DNA of 64,000 bases from Methanogenium cariaci JCM 10550 (GCF_001315945.1 NZ_BBBG01000004.1:62001-126000); one strand, 5' to 3'. Shown: positions 31,995 through 43,849, counted from the stretch's first letter. Program-made: numbers and translations. Notes: generated by a model from the sequence alone, not told the origin.

Positions 31995-32901
31995 TCACCC
32001 CCCCCTCTGGGTGAGGCGCCTGTCTCCCTCCAGCGCCGCGAGGGCCAGAAGAGCACTCTGTTCCTTGTCCTTTATCTCAAGCATGATGTCAACATCAAAC
32101 GGACAAACCTCTCCGGTAAACCTGAGAAAATCAGAAATATCAATTGTCGCGGCATGTTTTCCCGGACGACCATCCGGATCCTGACTACTGTAGTCAACCA
32201 TCGGTATGCCGTCACGCGAATTCCACGTTGCGGCAATGTGTGGATATATCTTTTCCACCGGTTCATCTGAAGAAGAGTTCACCCGGTGATGCAGGGTGTC
32301 GAAGATGACCGGGACGCCGGTCTCTGTGTGAACCCGGAGACAGTCTCTGGCTGTATAGCGGCGGTCATCGTTCTCGATGACGAGACGGCGCAGAATCGCC
32401 TCTTCGAGGCAGAGATACCTCTCGATGAACCGGGCGATGCTCGCGTCCCGGTCACCGTAGACCCCCCCCGATATGGAGCTGAATCTTTGCGGTCATATCC
32501 AGATTGAGCAGATCGAGGACTTCAGCATGGTAGGCAAGTTCATGGACGCTGCGGCCGAAAACCTCCGGGTCTTTTGCATTGAGGAGGATGAACTGGTCGG
32601 GGTGCATCGATATCCGCATCTCCCTTTCCCGGATGAATGTCCCGAGGGCGGCAAAGTCCTCCCGGAAGGCGTCCTGCCAGTCGGCGGTGCAGACCGGATG
32701 GGAGGCGAAGGGGACGAGATCCGAGGTGATACGAAAAAAGAGGATCCCGTGATCCGCATTATAGCGAAGAATATCTTCAAGGCAGCGGAGGTTTTCTGTT
32801 ACGGTCAAAAGCAGCCGCTCATCAGTGTAGGACCGGAGGCGGAATGTCCGGCTGCTCCGGCAGGAGAGCGACTGGTTGATGCACGGGTATCCGATTTTCA
32901 T
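31995..32901 (-). CDS. uvsE: UV DNA damage endonuclease (UVDE family), one frameshift
   Basis: MKIGYPCINQSL is the family start. LRCLEDILRYNADHGILFFR, SMHPDQFILLNAKDPEV and KIQLHIGG (metal-binding His) follow, then a break at a C8 run (32462-32469). The next frame reads YGDRDASIARFIERYLCLEE and HHRVNSSSDEP. Total about 302 residues, normal for a TIM-barrel UvsE. It nicks 5' of UV photoproducts in an alternative excision repair pathway. Confidence 0.88.
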
Positions 32902-32977
32902 GTCTTACCTGGGGGGGTGAGCGTGAAAGTGATCCGGCTCTTTCTCTCACATATCATTACTCCGTTCGCCGACGGAT

Positions 32978-33379
32978 TCAGTGAAACGCCATCCGCATCT
33001 TGGGTTTCTGCTGCATACCTTCGCTGACCCAGTTCCATGCCTCGTCCCGACGAGCGACGGGAAAGAACCGGACATCAGTGTTCGGGAAGAGGAAGAAATG
33101 ATCAACATAGTTCAGCCGTTTCTCCCAGTCCGCATCACCAATGATCGCCTCCCGTTCGATGTAGAGCACCCGCGAGTCCTCCCTCACATCGTCATCCATC
33201 GCTCCGATATCCTCACTCTGAATATCAGATATGTCAATAAAAAGGCGTATCAAACCATAATTCTTAATCGTCCGGCGCAGCACTGGCATAAAGTCTTCCC
33301 GATAATCCTCATCTGTGATCTCGCCGATGAACTGGAATCCGAGCACAGCACCGTGGCTTTCTGGCAGTAATTCGATCAT
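32978..33379 (-). CDS. SpoIIAA-like (STAS/SEC14-type) protein
   Basis: 133 residues. MIELLPESHGAVLGFQFIGE, ITDEDYREDFMPVLRRTIKN, IRLFIDISDIQ and the C-terminal FFPVARRDEAWNWVSEG follow the pattern of the SpoIIAA-like family (PF11964 type). These small proteins are predicted lipid- or ligand-binding. Intact, no operon partner. Confidence 0.75.
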   Translation of the reverse strand: MIELLPESHGAVLGFQFIGEITDEDYREDFMPVLRRTIKNYGLIRLFIDISDIQSEDIGAMDDDVREDSRVLYIEREAIIGDADWEKRLNYVDHFFLFPNTDVRFFPVARRDEAWNWVSEGMQQKPKMRMAFH

Positions 33380-33763
33380 TTTTTCTTTCCCTCCCTTCCC
33401 TGGGGGTCACCGGCATGCTGCAGAGATTTCCGGAAGATATCACCGAAGCATCACCACCCGCTTCACTTCTCTGTGCGGATGTGATCCATTCCCCCCCGCA
33501 TGCCTCTCCCTCTTCCCTATCTTCGCGTCGCCTACCGGTTTTGAGAATGGGTAGAGTGTAATCGGAAGAATAAATATGTTGTTGCTGTGAGGGGGGGAAG
33601 ACAGGGTTTTGTTCCGGGTCAAAGGACGTGCACATCCGGACTGAAAATATTCTGGCAGATTCCAACCGGAATTAATTACCGGCCGGATCGCAACAGGAGA
33701 CATCAGGCATAAACGTAATTATAACTGTATCATAATATTATCACCTTTTGTGGGAGGGATGAA
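33380..33763. other. Divergent intergenic region
   Basis: About 385 bases between the STAS-like gene and the PAS kinase. It has no gene-like frame with good composition. A GGGAGG ribosome site lies just before the kinase ATG. Confidence 0.4.
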
Positions 33764-36525
33764 ATGGCATTAAAAGAGGACCCTGTGAATGAAAGCAGAG
33801 ATCGCCGCATCATTGATCATTTAAAAAATCCCGTCTGCATCTTTAACAAGAATACCCGGGAGATTACCGAGAGGAATAAACCCTGTTCCGCTCTTTTTCC
33901 TGACCCGCAAACAACGGTTGACGCACTGTTCCGGCATAGCAGAACCGAATACGACTCGTTCATCCGTCAGTTGCAGAGGGACCATACCGTCACCGATCTT
34001 GAGACATCTCTGGAATACAGAGACAAAACACCCAACTACCTCCGTATTTCTGCATCACTCCTCACCGACGATGAAATTCTTCTGAATATTTCAGACATCA
34101 CCGAATGGAAAAATCATGAAAAACAAATGCAGATCGAGCGCGATCTCGGACTTGCCCTAGCCTCCTGTTCTTCCGTTCACGAAGCATTAAAAATCTGTTT
34201 TGATGTGTTAGTTGCCGTTACCGGGATGGATTGCGGTGGCATATACTTGGTTGAAAAGGAGACCGGTGACTTCGTTCCCGTCTACAAAAGCAACCTCTCG
34301 GAGTATTTTGTCAGAACCGTATCCCACTCATTACAAGGCGCCAAAAATACATCACTGGTTCTGGCAGGTTATCCTGTATATTCCGGTTATGATGAGATAC
34401 AGTCGTCTTCAGACGATGCCGCACGCAAAGAAGGGCTGCATGTCACCGGAATAATACCTGTCTGCCACAACGGTCGGACTATTGGTGCATTTTACCTTGC
34501 GTCGCGAAGTCAGGACATGATCCCCCCCGGTCCGGCCCGGAATGAACTTGAACGAATCGCGTCGCAGGTTGGAGGCGTTCTTGTCCGCATTCAGGCGGAG
34601 GAAAAGAATGCAGAAAACAAGGCAGATATGCAGGCATTCTTTGACACAATCCCGGAGTTCATATTTGTGCTGGATGCAGAAGGGCGGATACTGCACGCAA
34701 ATCAGGCGGCGGGGGGGTTTCGTCTTGGTTATCCCGTTGAAGACCTGCTGAAGATGAATGTTCTCGATCTGCACCCCCCGACGGAGAGGAGGGGGGGGAG
34801 ACACTCACCTATATCGCCGAGATTATGGCAGGAAAAAGGGATTTTTGTCCGATACCCCTGTTTTCACGAGACGGATCTCTGGTAGCGGTTGAAACAAAGG
34901 TCACTCCCGGTCGTTGGGGGGGAGGAAATGACGTCCTGTTTTGCATCAGCAGGGACATCACCGAGAGAGAGAAAGCAAAGGAGATCGTCAAAATACATGA
35001 CTCCATATTAAATGCGGTGAGTTTTGCGGCTCATGGATTTTTACAAAATGACCGGTGGGACGACCGGATTGACGAGGTCCTGAAAGAATTCGGATCTGCG
35101 ACAGGGGGGGTGGACAGGGTCTACCTCTTCCAGAACCATACCGATATGGATGGCACACTTCTCTGTAGCCAGCGGTTCGAATGGTGTGCCCCCCCGGGTA
35201 CCGAATCTCAGATCGAAAATCCCGAACTTCTGAATGCTGATTTTAACGCAGCAGGTTTTTCGCGCTGGATACAGCTACTGGAAAAGGGCTGTGTGCTCTC
35301 CGGTGACGTGGATACCTTTCCCGAAGGAGAACGAGAACTCCTCCGTTCACAGGGGATCCTTTCACTGGCCGTTGTCCCGGTCATTTCAGACTCTCAGTGG
35401 TGGGGGGGATTTATCGGATTTGACGAGTGCAAACGAAGGCGTGAATGGTCTCCGGCAGAGATTGACGCACTATGTGTGGCAGCAGACATCCTTGGTTCTG
35501 CCATCCACCAGACGACGATGAAAGAGATGTTCAAACAACCCGTTGAACAGTCACTGGTTGGCACCTATCTCCTCTGTGACGGAATATTTGAATATATCAA
35601 TCCCCGTTTTGCAGAGATATTCGGATATGATATCGACGAACTGATCCACATCGAAAATATGGAAACCCTGACGTATCCTGAAGACCTGCTGCTTTTTAAG
35701 GAACAGATGAGGAGAAGACTCTCCGGGGGGGAGGTCCGGTCTGTACATTATGAATTACGGGGGGGGCTTTCAAAGACGAACGAACTCATCTATCTTGATG
35801 CATACGGTTCAGTCATTGAATTCAAGGGAAAAACGGCCATTGTAGGCAATCTGATGGATATTACGGAACGGAAACTCTATGAAAAGGGACTCCGGGAATC
35901 ACTGGATGAAAAAGTCGTTCTCCTCAATGAAATCCATCACCGGGTCAAAAACAATCTGCAGATCATCTCGGCTTTTATCGAACTGCAGATGATATATCTG
36001 GATGACGGGGCAGGTCTTGAAAGCCTTATTGAATGCGACAACCGGATCCTGACCATGGCTCTGATCCATGAGAGTCTCTATAAATCGGATAATTTTTCCT
36101 CCATTCCGATGAAGGACCATGTTGATCAGTTAATAAAAACGATTGGGTCTCCTGGCAGCAGGTCCTCTCACCGTTCATATGATCCGGACATCGAAGAGAT
36201 CATCCTTCCGCTTGACACTGCCATGCCGTGCAGTCTGGTTATCACGGAATTTATCAATATCACTCAAAAATGCATGCCCGATGGAACGGATGAACAACGC
36301 ATCGGTATCGGCATGCACCGGGAGTCGGATTCCCGGATATCACTGACGCTCCGTGACGACAGTATCTGTCTGCCAGCGGATGTGGGTCCCGGTTCGTCAG
36401 ATCTGCTCGAACTTGGACTGATTCATCGACTTGTCACAGACCAGTTGAAAGGAACAATCGGAATCTGGACAGAACAGGGGGGGTTAAAAATCACCGTTCA
36501 GTTCCCCCCCGATTTGCGGAGATGA
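33764..36525 (+). CDS. Soluble multi-sensor histidine kinase (PAS-GAF-PAS-GAF-PAS-HisKA_2), one frameshift
   Basis: About 920 residues without membrane helices. In order: PAS-like (KNPVCIFNKNTREITERNKP), GAF (residues about 125-275, GMDCGGIYLVEKETGDF), PAS (FDTIPEFIFVLDAEGRILHA), GAF (RVYLFQNHTD ... FIGFDECKRRREW), PAS (GTYLLCDGIFEYINPRFAEI), HisKA_2 with LNEIHHRVKNNLQIISAFIE and a degenerate HATPase. The break lies near 34785-34800 in a G-rich stretch between the second PAS halves. The next gene, a receiver, starts 5 bases after the stop, so the two form a two-component unit. Signals are probably cytosolic (redox or small ligand). Confidence 0.88.
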
Positions 36526-36529
36526 TGAT

Positions 36530-36919
36530 ATGACCGATACAAAGATTATGATTGTCGAAGATGAGGCGGTTATCGCCATGCTTCTGGAAAAGCTTCTCGA
36601 AGTTTCGGGATATGCCGTGGCAGGCCCGGTGGCAAACGGGGGGGAAGATGCCATACGACTGGCAGGTTCTGAGAGTCCGGATCTGATTCTTATGGATATC
36701 CGCATTGAAGGGAGTATGGACGGGATTGATACGACGATAAAGATTCACGAACAGTATGACATTCCGGTAGTTTTTCTGACCGCCCACTCTGATAGCGATA
36801 CCTATGAGCGGGCAATGAAGACCGAACCGTATGGATTTCTGCTCAAACCCTTACGGAGAGACGAGTTGAAGTCAGCCATTGATACGGCCATACAAAAACA
36901 TGAGGGGGGGTCACTCTAA
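36530..36919 (+). CDS. Stand-alone response regulator receiver
   Basis: 130 residues, receiver only: acidic pair in IMIVEDEAVIAML, phospho-acceptor Asp in DLILMDIRIEGSMDGI, Thr in VVFLTAHSD and Lys in GFLLKPLRRDEL. It has no output domain, as is common for archaeal receivers that relay to other kinases or effectors. Overlapping spacing with the upstream kinase indicates an operon. G7 tracts give GGE (residue about 38) and a GG near the C-terminus. Confidence 0.92.
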   Translation: MTDTKIMIVEDEAVIAMLLEKLLEVSGYAVAGPVANGGEDAIRLAGSESPDLILMDIRIEGSMDGIDTTIKIHEQYDIPVVFLTAHSDSDTYERAMKTEPYGFLLKPLRRDELKSAIDTAIQKHEGGSL

Positions 36920-37063
36920 ATTCAATGAGGGGAAATTATTTTATTTAAAAATATTCGCTCGACGATGAAAATGGGTTTGCTCCATCCTCCAACCGGGAAT
37001 AATATCCGGCGCAAAAGACATTTCTGTTATTTGATTTTTGTTTTGAATTCAATAACCAGCAAA

Positions 37064-37426
37064 TCACAATATGCAGTCTTTGCAGTTCTGATTCCCACAA
37101 TCAATATTGTCAATCTTATAGGTCAGGGCCCACTGTTTGAGATGTTTGATGACGTCTATCAAACCCAGTCCCGCCTCTGTCAGGAAATATTCACTCTTCA
37201 CCGGAAAGTGCTCTGCATCAACTCGTCTCCCGACAAGACCCTCCTCTTCGAGTTCTTTGAGCCTCTGGGAGAGCACTTTAGAAGTAATTCCGGCAAGCGA
37301 CTCTTTTAATTCAGAAAATCTTCGCGTATAGTCGTCCCCCCCTTTATAGAGTTCAAAGAGTACCAACAGCGCCCATTTTTTCGTCAGATATTGTGTCGTT
37401 TGGTAGACTGTGCAACCCTCGTGCAT
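37064..37426 (-). CDS. HxlR-family transcriptional regulator
   Basis: 120 residues. YLTKKWALLVLFELYKGGDD, RFSELKESLAGITSKVLSQR and VKSEYFLTEAGLGLIDVI are the HxlR winged-helix motifs. Cys at the N-terminus (HEGCTVYQT) and a C-terminal cluster (CGNQNCKDC) could sense redox or bind metal. Divergent from the hybrid cluster protein gene, with a palindrome between them, so likely its regulator. Confidence 0.88.
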   Translation of the reverse strand: MHEGCTVYQTTQYLTKKWALLVLFELYKGGDDYTRRFSELKESLAGITSKVLSQRLKELEEEGLVGRRVDAEHFPVKSEYFLTEAGLGLIDVIKHLKQWALTYKIDNIDCGNQNCKDCIL

Positions 37427-37464
37427 GGTATATTATGAGAAACTCCCGACTATTTATGTCTTAG

Positions 37465-37477
37465 TATCCAATGGATA
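37465..37477. promoter_or_regulatory. Palindrome in the HxlR-hcp intergenic region
   Basis: TATCC-AAT-GGATA, perfect 5-base arms, about 36 bases 5' of the hcp start and close to the divergent HxlR promoter; a second AT-rich near-palindrome (GTATCTAAAATATAC) follows. Probable HxlR site (inference). Confidence 0.45.
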
Positions 37478-37512
37478 TCTTGTATCTAAAATATACTTTG
37501 GAGATGAAGAAG

Positions 37513-39148
37513 ATGTTCTGCTATCAATGCGAGGAAGCCGCAAAGGGATGTGGTTGCACGGTACAGGGAGTCTGCGGCAAGGAAGAGTCAACCGCAGCGC
37601 TCCAGGACTGCCTGATTTATACTATCAAGGGACTGTCTTTGAGAAATATTGAGGCACGAAAGACAGGAAAAGACAACCCGGTAGTAGGGCCCCCCCTCAT
37701 TGCTGAGTCGCTCTTTGCCGCACTCACCAACGTGAACTTTGATAACGTTCGCCTCTATGGACTCATCATGGACACCATCGCCATCCGGGACTCCCTCCCG
37801 CGAGGTGACTGCACCCATGATGCCTGCACCTGGACACCGGCCACCATCGAAGATGCCATTCAGAAAGGTACCGAAACCGGTGTTCTTGCAACAGAAAACG
37901 AGGATGTCCGTTCCCTTCGCGAACTGCTGGTGTACGGTCTGAAAGGCATCGGTGCCTACTACTATCACGTCGTCGCCCTCGGCTACCAGAATGACGGTGT
38001 CACTCGGTTTATGGAAGAGGCTCTTGCATCCACACTCTGTGATCTCGAAACGGATGAGATGATTGGACTTGTCCTAAAATGCGGAGAGTGGGGGGGGTAA
38101 AAGTGCTCGAAAACCTTGACCGCGCAAACACTTCAACCTATGGAAATCCGGAGATCACCACGGTTGCAACCGCTCCCAACACCAATCCCGGCATCCTTGT
38201 CACCGGTCACGACCTGAAAGACCTCGAAGACCTCCTCATCCAGACCGAAGGTACCGGGGGGGTGGATGTCTACACCCACGGGGGGGAGATGCTCCCGGCA
38301 CATGCCTATCCGGTGCTGAAGAAATACCCGCACCTCATTGGCAACTACGGCGGTTCATGGCCACACCAGAAGAAGGAGTTCGAGAGTTTCAACGGCCCCC
38401 CCGTCCTTGTGACAACCAACTGCCTCGTACCGCCCGCAGAGTCATACAAAGACCTGGTGTACACCACCGGGCCCACCGGATTTGCTGGTGTCACACACAT
38501 CCCGGACGTAGCAGAAGATGAAGGACTTCTCAGCCGTGATTGCCCATGCAAAGACCTGTACCCCCCTCCGACAGATATCAGCGAAAAGAGGGATGGGTAT
38601 ATTGATGAACTTACCACCGGATGTGCCCATCATGCGGTGCTCTCCATTGCAGACGTCGTCGTTGATGCGGTCAAACAGGGTCAGATCCGGAAATTTGTGG
38701 TCATGGCCGGCTGTGACGGAAGGCAGAAGGAACGGGAATACTACACCGAGTTTGCACAGGCACTCCCCAAGGATGTCGTCATCCTTACGGCCGGATGTGC
38801 AAAGTACCGCTACAACAATCTCGACCTCGGCGATATCGGCGGCATTCCTCGTGTGATTGACGCAGGACAGTGCAATGACTGCTACTCTTTGGTGCTGATT
38901 GCAAAGGCTCTTGCCGATGTCTTCGAAACCGATCTGAACGGACTTCCCATCTCGTATAATATTGCCTGGTATGAACAGAAAGCCGTCCTCGTGCTCCTTT
39001 CGCTCCTGCATCTGGGGGGGTAAAGGACATCACCCTCGGGCCAAAGCTGCCGGCATTCATCTCGCCCGGCGTGTTGGATGTGCTCGTTGAAAACTTCGGC
39101 ATCCGGGCAAACACCACGGTGGAAGAAGACCTGAAGCTGATGGCCTGA
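37513..39148 (+). CDS. hcp: Hybrid cluster protein (hydroxylamine reductase family), two frameshifts
   Basis: Start [15 protein letters not shown] at 37513 is preferred because GGAG lies 9 bases upstream. Cys of the N-terminal cluster are in CYQC and in CTVQGVCGK. Later cluster ligands appear in [20 protein letters not shown]-like [20 protein letters not shown] and [10 protein letters not shown]. Frame breaks at G7 38092-38098 and at G7 39013-39019 (5 expected); the last piece ends [19 protein letters not shown] and stops at 39148. Members handle nitrosative stress by NO or hydroxylamine reduction. Not necessarily catabolic here. Confidence 0.92.
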
Positions 39149-39540
39149 ATAAGATATCAATTCATCACCGGAAAAGAGGACAAAAAGAAATATCCGGAGA
39201 TTTCAGGAATTTTCATACATATATCCATACCTTTTTTTGCATCCCATTCTGGGAATGAGGGGCGCCAACGGGCATATGCGGTGTGCTATGCCTGATTATC
39301 AGAGAATGTATTTTTTCCGGCCGCAAGTGGTGTGCCGGTTTTATTCCGTCCATTCAGTTTATCCCATCCCCCCCCTTTGATTTCCCCCCGGGAAGAAGAT
39401 CACAACAATCTTCCATTTTTCTTTTTTGAAGAACATAATCCGATGGTATAAATTGTGATGAATATATCTTCTGATTTTTACGAAATATTAATCCACTTAT
39501 GCGATCTGGTTTTAATTATACTTCCAATCTGGTGAAATCA
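39149..39540. other. Intergenic region with T7 terminator at 39232-39238
   Basis: Noncoding. A T7 run about 85 bases after the hcp stop is the likely terminator. Homopolymer C7 and C6 tracts lie near 39367-39388. Confidence 0.45.
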
Positions 39541-42500
39541 ATGAAATTACAACTGAATCCCGTGATTGCAATTCTCCTCTGTGCATTCGTTGTCCTGTTT
39601 CCCGTACAGGCAGCGGGGGCCACAGAGATCAGTGCCGCCCCCCCGCTCAACCCGGATTTAAACAAATCTTTCGACGAAGAGCATACAATGGCTACAGAAA
39701 CATCGTGGACATGCATCGAATCTCAAAACGATGACAGAAATGAATGGAACAACCTCACGAATACATCACTGGAGACCGATGACCTCATCAGGGCATTCAC
39801 CACCAACACCCTCCGGGTACCGACGGATAATTATTCTACCATACAGTCAGCGGTTGATGCCGCCGCTGCCGGTGACACAGTCATTGTTGAGAGCGGCACG
39901 TATACCGAGAACGTTGCCATCACCACACCCCCCCTTACCCTGCGGGGGGACGGACACCGGCAACGGCCTTCCGGTGATCGATGCATGCGGGAATGGCACC
40001 ACTCTCTTCATCACTGCAGACGGTGTGACTGTTGAAGGCTTTGAAATGACCGGTGGAGGCGAAAAGTATACGGATGCCGGTCTATGTGTTGAGGCGGACA
40101 ACGCCAGTCTCATCAACCTCAGTGTCCGGCAAAACGCATATTCGGGAATGGTGGTCAGTGATTCTGCAAACCTCACCATAACCGGATGCAGTGCTGATGA
40201 TAATGGCGAGTGTGGCACAATTATAGATAATTGTCGCGGCAGCACACTCAACAATTGCAGTGCCAATGAGAATGGCGTGTGTGGCATAGTTATATACAAT
40301 AGTCTTGACGGCACACTCAACAATTGCAGTGCCGATGAGAATGGCCAGGTTGGTATCCTACTGTCCCGATCTCCGGGTAGTATGCTCAACAATTGCAGCG
40401 CCGATGATAATGAAATGGATGGCATCATGATCGAAGAATGCATCAATGTCTTTGAAGCCAGCACCGGTACAATGGGCCTCCCATACGATTCTGACGACAT
40501 TCTGTCCCTCATTGGGCTGATGGCACAGGTATGGATGACGAAAACCTCTTCAGAGCATCCTCCCGGATTCCCTCATACGATCCCTGGGAGGATGAGCAGG
40601 AAATAATTTTCTCAGGAGAAGGAGATACTGATACCCGTGCCATATCCGGGTATACCGGCGTCAGCTTTCCGGATGCCGGGCAGATGGAAATGATCATTTT
40701 GGGTTCCTCATTATTGATACCCCCTCTGTTCTGCTTAACAGTTGCAATGTCGCCGAAAACGGACATGGCATCTTCCTCTCCGGTGCGGAGAAATGCACCC
40801 TCATGAATAATTCCATGGAGGGAAATCGCTATAACTTCGGCATCTACGGTGGTGACGAACGAGAATTTATTCATTCCATCGACACAAGCAACACGGTTGA
40901 CGGAAAACCGGTGTATTATCTCCTTAATGCCACCGGCAACCCTGAGGGGGGGATTTCGCCGATGCCGGAACAATATATGCATCCAACTGTGTCGGACTCA
41001 ACATCCATGACCTGACCCTCTCAGGCAATCATTGTGGCATCTACTTCCGGAACACCACCTCATCCATCATCACAGGTGTGACGACACCGGAGAACAGAAT
41101 TGGCATTCAGTTGGATAGGTCGTCGCATAACAGTATTGTCAATTGCCGGGCAACAGAGAACGGGTGTACAGGTATAGAACTTCGGAGTTCTGAGGAGTGC
41201 CTACTGACTGGAAATGCCATGGACGGCAACAGATACAATTTTGTTGTTTATGCCCAGGAAGATGCGGATTATGTCCATTCCATCGATACGAGTAACACCG
41301 TCGATGGAAAAGCAATTTATTATCTTTTCAACGCCACCGCAAACCCTGAAGGAGACTTCGTCGATGCCGGGACAATATATGCATTCAACTGCACCGGGCT
41401 CGACATCCATGACCTAATCCTCTCAAATGAATATGCCGGTGTCTATATCCGGGACTGCTCCGGACTTGATATCCATGATCTGACCCTCTCGGACAATAAT
41501 TATGGCATTGCTCTCGGAACCAGCACAGATATCACCCTCGACACGATCGCAGCTACGGAAAATAATCACGGCATATATCTGAAAGACTGCTCTGAAAGCA
41601 CAATCCGGGGGGGTGTTACCGCACAGAATAATGGTGATGGAATAATGAGTTATGATTCCGAGAACAATCACATATCGGACTGCATAATAGAGGAGAGTAA
41701 ATGGCGTAGTATAGTTTTAGTTGGGAACAGGAACTGCATAGTTTCATACTGCACAGTTTCGAACAGTAACGCATACAACAATTACTGGTACAGGAATATT
41801 CATCTCATTGGATCAAATAACTGTATCCTCTTTCTCAACTCGTTCGTCAAAAACACCACATATGAGGAGTACTATTCTCAGGACATACTCTGGAACTCAC
41901 CCTCTGCTCTCACCTACCTCTACGGTGAGAAAATGTACACACATACCTCTCCCGTGGGCAACTACTGGGGGGGACAGCATACAGTGGCACAGATCAAAAC
42001 GGTGACGGTATCGGGGGATTCGCCGTTTATCGGCAACGGCTTCACCGACAACTATCCACTTATGGAACCGGTGGATGCCTATACCTTTGTGAAGAACACA
42101 GGGGGGGCTGACGATATTGATACTACCGGCAACAACCATGTCGGTGCCGCTGGCAACCTGAATGCCGGGGATGCGGTGACGATGCCGTTCGAGGGAGCGG
42201 CTGTTACCGGCGTTACCATCACAGCAGCAAAGAATATCAATCTCATGACAGTCACGGTTGGTCCCGTGCAGACAGGGCCAAAAGGACTGAACGGCCCGGT
42301 CTACCAGTATCTTGAGGCAGACCTCATCCATACCACTGACGATGCAATCGCTGAGGCGGACTTCAACTTCTCTGTCCCGAAGGCGTGGCTGACCGTACAG
42401 GGACTCACTCCGGAAGATGTGGTTCTCTGGCGCTACCACGACGGCGCATGGGTGCCTCTCCCAACCGAAGTTCTCCGTGATGAGGGCGACCACATCGTCT

Positions 42501-42810
42501 GTCGTGCTGTTTCACCCGGATTTTCATACTTTGCCATCGGTGAAGGGGGGGACGCAGTGACGACCCAGCCGGTGGAGACCACACCAACAGCTGATGCAGA
42601 GGCAGAATCGGGAGACGGGACAATACCTGTCAGCACCCCCCCTCCTCCGCTCCGGTAAAGGGGGGGAGCACACCAGAACCCACGGTGCCCCCTGAGGAAA
42701 AAGGTGGGGCGGCAGCAACAGCCACTCCCCCCCCGCAGCAGAGCCCGGCAGGTCTGTGTAGCATGCTGGCTGCAGTAACTACAGCAGCTCTGCTCTTCAG
42801 GCGACACTAA
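39541..42810 (+). CDS. NosD/beta-helix surface protein with PGF-pre-PGF region and C-terminal anchor (frameshifted)
   Basis: About 1,090 residues. Signal MKLQLNPVIAILLCAFVV from ATG 39541. A NosD opening (STIQSAVDAAAAGDTVIVES, GTYTENVAI) leads into parallel beta-helix repeats (LNNCSADENG, DNNYGIALGTSTDITLD). Two internal segments are duplicates (MEGNRYNFGIYGGDEREFIH and MDGNRYNFVVYAQEDADYVH, with HSIDTSNTVDGK in both). Then comes a PGF-pre-PGF domain (NFSVPKAWLTVQGLTPEDVV, FSYFAIGE), a Pro/Thr linker and a last helix ending LLFRRH, PGF-CTERM-like. Breaks near 39945, 40520, 40700, 40950 (G7, 5 expected) and 42640 (C7, 5 expected). Probably an anchored adhesin or carbohydrate-binding surface protein. 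Confidence 0.8.
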
Positions 42811-42817
42811 AAATCTA

Positions 42818-42824
42818 TTTTTTT
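42818..42824 (+). terminator. T7 terminator after the NosD-type gene
   Basis: Seven T starting 8 bases after the stop codon. Confidence 0.45.
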
Positions 42825-43007
42825 GAAAGACGGGGTGATGGGTCTGTCCCCCCCCATTCTTCCATTCATTTCAATCTGACCAGGGAACGACCCTCACAAG
42901 ATGATTCGGTTGGAACATTTCACCCGTGGGCCATGATTATTGCATCCGGCGGAACAATCCGGCCGTCTCAGAACGAACAGGGAACCAGAAGATACCACAG
43001 ACATCCA

Positions 43008-43763
43008 TCAATCCAGCTTCTGCACCAACTCCGCAACCGTATTCAGCAATTCATACCCGCGATAGCTGATCCGGTATTCGCCACGCTCCGCCCGCTGGAG
43101 GATCATCCCACATTTCTGGAGTTTTTCAAGATGAAAGAGGAGGTTACCCCCCCCGCGGATACCGGTCAGTTTCGAGAGATCCGTGAATGTCTTTCCGTCA
43201 TGGTAAAGGGCTTTTAAGACCTGTATCCGGACCGGACTTCCCAGGGCGTCGCTGAAGAGGGCGGCGGCCTCTTTCTCCGGCAGAGAACCGACAGCAACAT
43301 CGGTGTCCGGCTCTTTCCGACATACCCCCCCAATCGCCTCCAGCATCCCGAGCTGCTGGTTCAACTGATTCTCCGCCTCTGAAAAACAGGATGCACAGCG
43401 TTCGTTTACTGCCTGAGATTTCATTGCAGTCATTTTTCCACGAATGGCTTCAATATCATCCGGGGAGAGTTCCCCCCCTGACTGGATGTTGGCAAGAGTC
43501 TCTCCGAAGAGCGCTCCAAAAACCGGACGGCAGTTCTTCCACATAGAGCAGTCCCCCCCTGCTTCCTTCCCGATGGCATCACACCCGTTTTCGCGGTAGC
43601 CGCTCACAATGGCATCGGCGCAGTTGTTTCGGAAGTCTGACAGAAGTGAGATCGCCTGCTGATGATGGACCTGTTCGGTGTAGCGGTTCAGGTCAGACCG
43701 GAGGGCAGCGATCTCGGTCCGGATTTCATGGAGTTCATCGGTTGGTACTTGATCTGTCTGCAT
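43008..43763 (-). CDS. ArsR-type regulator with Cys-rich N-terminal sensory region
   Basis: Start at 43763 (MQTDQVPTDE) is chosen because GGTGAG lies just upstream; a Met eight codons earlier is possible. The N-terminal 150 residues have a coiled region (LHEIRTEIAALRSDLNRYTE) and Cys at DFRNNCADAI, ENGCDAIGKE, GDCSMWKNCRPV and ERCASC, suggesting metal or Fe-S binding (inference). The C-terminal winged helix has SDALGSPVRIQVLKALYHDG, FHLEKLQKCGMI and YRISYRGYELLN. Divergent from the flavin-binding-type gene at 43883, probably its regulator. Confidence 0.8.
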   Translation of the reverse strand: MQTDQVPTDELHEIRTEIAALRSDLNRYTEQVHHQQAISLLSDFRNNCADAIVSGYRENGCDAIGKEAGGDCSMWKNCRPVFGALFGETLANIQSGGELSPDDIEAIRGKMTAMKSQAVNERCASCFSEAENQLNQQLGMLEAIGGVCRKEPDTDVAVGSLPEKEAAALFSDALGSPVRIQVLKALYHDGKTFTDLSKLTGIRGGGNLLFHLEKLQKCGMILQRAERGEYRISYRGYELLNTVAELVQKLD

Positions 43764-43841
43764 ATTTTTCTCACCGGGCCAGTGCATCCGGGTCAGAAAT
43801 CTGTACCGGACAAGCCACTAGTACATTTTTGTAACAATTTA

Positions 43842-43849
43842 GTATATAA
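43842..43849 (+). promoter_or_regulatory. TATA box for the gene at 43883
   Basis: GTATATAA, 34 bases before the ATG, so the message would have a leader of roughly ten bases or less. Confidence 0.55.
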
